A stretch of DNA of 64,000 nucleotides. Origin: Spisula solida. Lineage: Eukaryota; Mollusca; Bivalvia; Venerida; Mactridae. The DNA lies in assembly GCA_947247005.1 (NCBI GenBank), contig OX365944.1:18017501-18081500 (forward strand), read 5' to 3'. Under the pieces are notes generated by a model. That model was not told the origin of the DNA and made no database searches. It was given only the letters and a program-made list of their open reading frames with translations. Positions 58,040 to 64,000 of the stretch are shown in pieces (position 1 is the first letter of the stretch; every line of letters starts with the position of its first letter). A program made the position numbers and the translations under genes.

Positions 58040-58440
58040 GAATTTCATGCAGAACCATGGCAACACAATCAATGTCCTGTTTGAATATGGTTCTTCTAGT
58101 TCAATGTGCACAGGTGAGGGATACAGGGCCATCTTAGCACACTTGTTTATTCAATTTGGTCAATTTTCCTTAGAGTTACTGCCCTTGTACTGCCCTTGGT
58201 TTATTGACTTATTTAATCTAATAACTAGCGGGTAGAATGTCATGAAACTTAAAATAAATATGAACAACTATACTGTGATGATGCCGGTCAAGTTATTTTT
58301 ATTGGTCAATTTTCTGTTGAGTTATTGCCATTGATTTATTTACAATTGTTGTCTGATGGAAGCTTACATTCCAAACTGTGCCATGAAATACTGATAACCT
58401 GTAGGCGGGGGATATTAATTCAACGAATTTGCTTGTTAAA
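58040..58440 (+). repeat. Molluscan-type dispersed repeat fragment
   Basis: GGTGAGGGATACAGGGCCAT resembles a recurrent end sequence of molluscan dispersed repeats. Two related stretches follow (TTGGTCAATTTTCCTTAGAG at 58,158; TTGGTCAATTTTCTGTTGAG at 58,302), each followed by TTAYTGCC, so it is internally repetitive. The 65-codon frame is spurious. Confidence 0.45.
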
Positions 58441-59375
58441 GATTAAAATGGGAATTTCACAAGGATGAAATTCTCATCATATTAAACAAAAACAAGAACT
58501 TCGATTCAATTTCATCATACTAAAGCTAGATATTCAAAATTGCATCCATCTAGAATCTACTAGAATACATGTACATCGTAACATTGATTCAAAAATCCGT
58601 TCATTTGGTAATATCCGTAATGCGACTAATTGCGTTGAAGATTTGTTTTCAACGTAAAGAAATTCCTTAGTAGTTGAGGAATTTAGAAAAAAAATCAATT
58701 CCTACTCCTAAACAAATCTTCCTATTTGATGTTCTTAAGCGACTGTGAAAGGAATGAGTTATGTTACTGACATTTAGCCAATCGTCTTGAGGAAATATGG
58801 TTTTCACATTCAATCACATTAAAACGTGACGGACAGTTGCAAACAATCCTTTTACAAGTACAGATGCATTAAACGTCATTGTTATAGCTTGTTAGATTTC
58901 CAGGACACTGTATATAGTCGTTACTCATATAAAACGGAACGTTAAAAGAAATGAAAATCTCAGAAAGATGTGGTCGATAGAAAAGCACAACCATTGAATT
59001 CATCCGACCTGAAACATTGATACAATCACAGTGTTTAATACATGTAAATCTATCAGGTTACCAAACTGAACCCAATAAACACTGCTACAAAAATTATTCT
59101 TGTTTGTGTGTTTGTGTACCTTTCGTGTGCTACTGTTTCTGTTGAGTGTGAATGCTAACTTCATTATTCTAATTGTTTGATCTCTTTTTGTTGTTAAAGT
59201 ATGCATGGTTTAAGGCTCAAAAAATAGTATACTGCGATCTGCCAAGACGAAGCAGCCCTTTGTCGGACCGAAAGCTACAAAAGGACAATATGAACAACAC
59301 TAAAGACGTCTGCCAGAACCAAACGCCAACAAAAAGGCACACTGGCAAAACGTATTTTCTGTCCATTCCTAAAAT

Positions 59376-60170
59376 ATAATGAGTAAGAGGGACATGATAG
59401 CCTTGAATCGCTCTTGCTTACGTAAACTTAAGGGAGGCACGGGGTGGGGCCAATATTGACCAAGGGGTCATGTTTTGAGCAATCGCTGTAAAGGTTCACC
59501 AGACAATGGTACTAGCAAAATATCTAAGCTCTATGCTTTGTGGTTTTCCGTTTCTATATATTTCTTACATAAAATTATGAGATGTCTGGGGTGAGGCCAA
59601 TATTGACCCGGAGTCATGATTTGAGCAATATGGGTACAGTTCCACTACGCAATGGTTCATGCTAAATATCTAAGCTCTATGTCTTGTATTTCCAGAGAAG
59701 GTTTTTTAAAGTTTTTTCTAAATATCTGTTATACAAAATTAAGGGACCACTGGGGCGGGGCCAATATTGACCCGGGGGTCATGATTAGAGCAATCCTGGT
59801 AAAGGTCTACTACGCAATGCTCCATGCTAAATATCTAATCTCTATGCCTTGTGGTTTCTTAGAAGAAGATTTTAAAAGGTTTTGTTACCTGGTTGCCATG
59901 GCAACCAGAGTTCTAGATGGATCAACTTTAGTTGAGCAATTTTTAAATCCCCCTATGTCAGGAACATCCTGGCAAAATTTCATTAATATTGGTTAAACGG
60001 TTTCAGAGGAGCTGTCATTTGAAAGTGTGGACAGACGGACGGACGAACGTACAGACGGACGAACGGACGGACGGACGACGGACGGTGAGTGATCACAATA
60101 ACTTCGTGCTCAGGACAGTGAGTGATCGCAATAGCTCACCTTGAGCACTTCGTGCTCAGATGAGCTAAAA
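59376..60170 (+). mobile_element. Molluscan-type repeat with internal ~150-190 bp tandem units (D only)
   Basis: Three related units: GTGGGGCCAATATTGACC (59,444), GTGAGGCCAATATTGACCC (59,591) and GCGGGGCCAATATTGACCC (59,755). Each leads to GGGGTCATGATT-like, GCAATG..CATGCTAAATATCT and CTCTATGCCTTGTGGTTT-like text. Then a GGACGGACGAACG run (60,030-60,088), and the end GAGCACTTCGTGCTCA near 60,145 followed by GATGAGCTAAAA. C lacks it between TTCTTAAAAAAGTAATGGAA and GACGGCAGCC. The 114-codon frame inside is part of the repeat. Confidence 0.8.
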
Positions 60171-62034
60171 ACGGCAGCCACTTCGAAAACACTGACGATG
60201 TGATTTGTGAAAATAATCAATACCATTGCATCTATGCTAGCATCCATACCTGGCATCTTGTCTCAATCACTCACCATCGAATAATTCATCTTCCCAATAA
60301 TTCCATTTCACGTGCTATAATCTGATGTCACTGTTAGACGTACATTTACGTTATTAACATTTTTTTTTGTGACGCGAGTGAAGGTTCTATGTATTATATG
60401 TTGATATTATTCTGTTTCGAGAACAACGTCCATGTGTGTTTGCATATCTGATTGCGCTTAGTTTTCTTAGTGATTGACACTTTTAGAAGTTGGAATTGAA
60501 CTACATGTAATTGGAATGTTGTTCATTTCCTTTGCTAATTGTGAACAAAAATAGATTTTACAACGACGCTAAATTTGATCAATCTTTATACACCAGTGGT
60601 TAGAAAAGTTACAATATGATCTGATATGATATGATGAAGAATACGCTGGTGTTCGAGATTATTGTGATCATGCATTACCTTTTAGTAATGGAGTTAATTT
60701 AGGTCACGTACACATACTGCGTGGTTATGGTAAGTCAATTATCAACCATCACATGAGGTCCGAACACCACAGGAGTGTATGCTGTGTATGTGGCAAACTT
60801 ACGTAATTGACTTTGGAGATGTTGGGTAATACTTTTTCCCATAATCCTCCGCGTTGCTTATGACAAAGGCCCTTTGCTACATGTATATACGAAATAACAC
60901 TGCCCTACATAAGCGCACACTTGTCATAGAACCGGTTATTTTATTATAAGGCTCTACTTGTTTTTAACTTCATTAACTAACAAGACGCTCATGAATTCTT
61001 CTAAATCATTAAAAAAACGTGACAGCCTATGTTTATGTACAAAATCAGCAGTGAATGTTATTAATACGAACGTTCTGCAAATGTTATGATGACGTCCTGC
61101 TGAAGTTATGATATCTTTCTCAAATTACATCATGAGACATTCGATGTAGAATAAGTATACCTCACCCTCGGTGTCTGTTTGTGTTCGTAAATATTACAGA
61201 AATACTTGTAAACATTGGATGTAACACATAAGATAATCTGACACGTGGAATACCATGTTTACAACACAACCATACCCAAAACAGATCACACAAATTCATC
61301 TGAGTGTACAGCCCAGTTAGGATATTGTGAGAGTGACGTTGTCGTTTATGTGTACACAACATAATACAACACTTGTCTAAACAGGTAGAGCGAATATGGC
61401 ATGTTAGTTTAGCATGGAAAGTACATGTATAGATATATGTACATTTTTACACCTTAACAGTGGACTCGACCGCTACGTCACTCTATTCGTACCCTGGCTT
61501 GACAATACGCTACACATGACTTGATAAAATGTAAGGGTAAACAAACAGATATGGAATTCTACGGAACATTTCAATACTTGTGCATCGTATTTCACAGATT
61601 ACGTTTGTTGCCAGGATTACACAAGCCAATAATGTTTGTCAAATGTGAGAGATCGCACTATATCAAGTTGTCAGCACACATAGTAATACTTCTGAATTAG
61701 CTTATTGACGCCTATCGTATCAAGATTAAATAACTTCAATAACGATTACAGGCAATGGAGACGCACGTTTTACTCGCCGTCAAGTTAATCTGAATTTGAA
61801 CAGTGGAATTATATCAAATGTGTAATCCTGGAAATTAAAGGCATTAATGAGTTTACTCGTTTGTCCTAACGTTCATAGAAAATGGAATGTATGATGCAAT
61901 GCTGACATTCTAGTCTCGTAATGATAAGTTTACTTGTCCAATTTATTAATCCAGTTAGGATCTGGTGACAGTGACGTACCCGTTAATGAGTACACAGCAG
62001 ATTACAATCATTGTCTGAATAAGTAGTGCGAATA

Positions 62035-63045
62035 CGAGGGCTGTCCAAATTGGAATGGAAGTGGTGCTATATCTTTCTTGTATCAATTTATTTTTAAACA
62101 TAGTGAGCTGGATATCAAAGATCACTGTATTAGCTTTAAACTGATACCTTACATTTTAAAATCCGTTCAATGTAGCTGTAACAATACGTCAATTAACACT
62201 GTCTACTCGTGTATACTAATGCTTAAATGATTGGGAAAATATCACTTTTTTCTGACCAAATTCTGTCCCATTTAAGAATCGTTGTTTACTAAATGCGGGA
62301 GCAAATACAATATTTCAAATAAGTTGTACGGTGAAATGGTGTCATGCAATGTCTTATTCATGAGCCATTTGATAGTTTAAGAAATTTAAAAGAGGTGTAA
62401 TTTTATTTGGAAATGAACCCCATGCACGCCATCCAAATACCGCAACATACTAGAGAAGGGAAGAAAATCAATTATGTTTTTGGAAACTGTTGGGGTATTT
62501 ACAATTGGGCAAGTAGCTCAATGTGTTGACACCTCATTAGGAGCTATTCATACAATGATCAAGCATATTACGAACATTTGGACGATAAGTATAGTTTGGG
62601 TACCCCTATCTGCTTTGAGACGCCAGCACATATGCCCTTGCTAACTGTCCAAAAATAGTTATAACCAGTTTCTAGATAACAAAAGACGACCGTTTGCAAA
62701 TGTAATGACCACAAACGAGACACGGGTTCATTTTGTCACCCATGCGACAGATCCATAAGCAAATATTAGCCAGCAAAGACAGAACAAAAGTATGCATTGC
62801 AAAATGCACCATTGACGCCAGCAGAAATGTACACCTTTTACCATATAAACCTAGTTTCTACCATAAAATGTATAAAATGAACAATTGATAAATGCCAAGC
62901 TTAACAAAGGTAAATTCCTTCAGAAATTGAAGAACTACTCTGATAGTCGCTGCTAAGCCAAATATTTGAAGGATGGCTAGCTATTAGAACCTATCAAGGA
63001 TAAATTTTGATGGGCTTAGTTGCATTCCAATTTGAACAACCCCCG
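62035..63045 (+). mobile_element. Mariner-like transposon, 1,011 bp (D only)
   Basis: TA on both sides (62,033-62,034; 63,046-63,047). Ends are CGAGGGCTGTCCAAATTGGA on the left and, reverse complemented, CGGGGGTTGTTCAAATTGGA on the right. C shows the empty site (GTGCAAATATAGTTTG near 55,937). The plus strand at about 62,500-62,640 reads TIGQVAQCVDTSLGAIHTMI and later ISIVWVPLSALRRQH, the second helix-turn-helix and WVPR linker of mariner transposases. At about 62,700-62,790 it reads MTTNETRVHFVTHATDP, the region of the second catalytic acidic residue. Stops and shifts separate them, so it is inactive. Confidence 0.9.
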
Positions 63046-63325
63046 TATAGTTTGTTAGTTTAGCATTGAAAGTATGAAAGTATCTGTTTAAGCCTTTATA
63101 ATTGGTTTTACACCGTAATTGTGGACCCGACCGCTGCGTCACAGTATTAACACCCTGACTTGATTATATATACATTCATGCAGCAATTTTGTCGTCTTTT
63201 AAAAATGTGCTATCTATTTGCCACTCACTTACTGCATGTCCAAGTAAAAAGTGACCCCTGAACCGTCCTACAAATAGAATATACTAACTCTATTCTCGAT
63301 AATCGTTTTATTGAACGTCTAGCTA

Positions 63326-63680
63326 TTGTGTTTTAGTCAGATTTACCAAATTTCGGTTTTCTGGCCCTCCGGCCCTCTGACCTGCCGTCGACTAGACCCC
63401 GATAATTTTCCGAAGGGTAGCCGATTACAGTTTGCTAGTTTCGGGAACCTTTCGGGATCATTTATCAATAAAAATGTGCGGATCTTTGCCATCGGCCTCG
63501 TTCGGGATGTATTCCCGGATCGGTATACGAAATGTTGCAGTATAAACCTATCCGAAGAAGCCGAACGCGCCGCGAATGAATGCCAACAGTTCAGGATTTG
63601 GTACCGAATGTTTCCCGACCTTGCGTAAAGGTTGCGGGTACATTGCAGAACATGCAAAAGTGTTTACGAATCAATGCCGA
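63326..63680 (+). other. D counterpart of the GC-richer CCGAA segment
   Basis: See 56,246-56,660. Differences include two frame-changing deletions and a new stop (TAA after CTTGCG at 63,626). Confidence 0.4.
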
Positions 63681-64000
63681 CAGAATGCTGAAATGTTGCC
63701 GAAGTATATTCACGATGTCGAACTACCATCTTGTTATCAGTTTAAAGTTGAATATGATAAATAGAAGACGCCATTAATCTTGCGTTTCAGCAACAAAATA
63801 TTAAAAGACATTGTTTCAGCTAGACAAAAGTTGAATGACCTAGTTTCAGGTATAAAATCCCTGACATATTGAGCTCATGAAAAAGTCTTAAAGTCCTTGG
63901 TAGATATACCGGTAGTCTCTTTCCGAGGTTTGACTTTAATAGCTGAAGACCGTGGGACACGGGTTATGTAAACGTTTTCTATAGGGGCTGACACAACCCT

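Larger units (their letters stand above)
52740..58440 (+). repeat. Tandem unit C
   Basis: Head-to-tail with D (58,441-end). Begins with the F/E-type GGATGACATTCTCATCATA and CAAGAATTTCGATTCAATTT. Closely matched stretches: 53,341-54,000 with 58,690-59,375, 54,010-56,000 with 60,165-62,030, and 56,100-56,940 with 63,170-64,000. D's counterpart of 56,940-58,440 would lie beyond the window. Confidence 0.85.
58441..64000 (+). repeat. Tandem unit D (continues past window end)
   Basis: Copy of C. D-only insertions are 59,376-60,170 and 62,035-63,045; D lacks the 53,041-53,340 repeat. Confidence 0.85.

Noticed and set aside
59652..59996. 114-residue plus-strand frame in D
   Set aside because: Entirely inside the tandem molluscan-type repeat; absent from C.

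Overview
The window looks like an intergenic or deep-intronic stretch of an animal genome, most likely a mollusc and probably a bivalve. By eye it is roughly two-thirds A+T. There is no dense open reading frame structure and no convincing host gene, and nearly everything recognisable is transposon-derived or duplicated. Support for a mollusc comes from repeat styles I recognise as common there: stretches ending in GGACGGACGAACGG-type runs, the GAGCACTTCGTGCTCA / GAGCTAAAA element end, the tandem GGGGCCAATATTGACCC repeat, and abundant ACATGTA. This is recognition, not a database match.

Layout. 1-4,060: flanking DNA with two short inverted-repeat elements and a decayed minus-strand LINE reverse transcriptase. 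4,060-18,245 (copy A) and 18,250-31,795 (copy B): a head-to-tail duplication of about 14 kb, very similar by eye, whose differences are mostly clean insertions or deletions. These include a full-length Tc1-like element only in B, two hairpin-bearing segments only in A, and an ~850 bp deletion in A. 30,790-33,900 (G), 37,130-41,130 (E) and 44,660-53,830 (F): three copies of another low-copy repeat. G is inverted relative to E and F. F is split by a 5.5 kb LINE whose boundaries can be read off against the uninterrupted copies. 52,740-58,440 (C) and 58,441-64,000 (D, running off the end): a second tandem pair. It starts inside the F repeat, and D has gained a mariner-like element and a long molluscan-type repeat. 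Parts of A/B and C/D are themselves diverged copies of pieces of E/F/G, so the window is a nested mosaic of one old repeat complex. Either tandem pair could be a heterozygous-haplotype assembly artefact.

The only large protein-coding information is the LINE at 45,197-50,698. ORF1 is broken by frameshifts. ORF2 has an apparently complete apurinic endonuclease and YADD reverse transcriptase, then a C-terminal part broken by one frameshift and two stops. Other transposase fossils: mariner-like (62,035-63,045), Tc1-like (25,417-26,629), a DDE remnant in A and B (10,592 and 23,661), and an older LINE RT (2,740-3,650).

The most interesting pattern is a set of elements with a common plan (5,967-6,379; 35,976-36,373; 14,917-16,270; 16,920-17,512 with its copy 29,634-30,226). 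Each has one long hairpin at one end, with a CTCG-GGC-NNN-GCC-type apex shared between otherwise different arms, and a small hairpin at the other end; most carry a TGACGTCA between. I do not recognise this as a named transposon class. A second pattern is a short, repeatedly occurring Asn/Arg/Lys-rich coding-like module ('KAA module') at eight or more loci.
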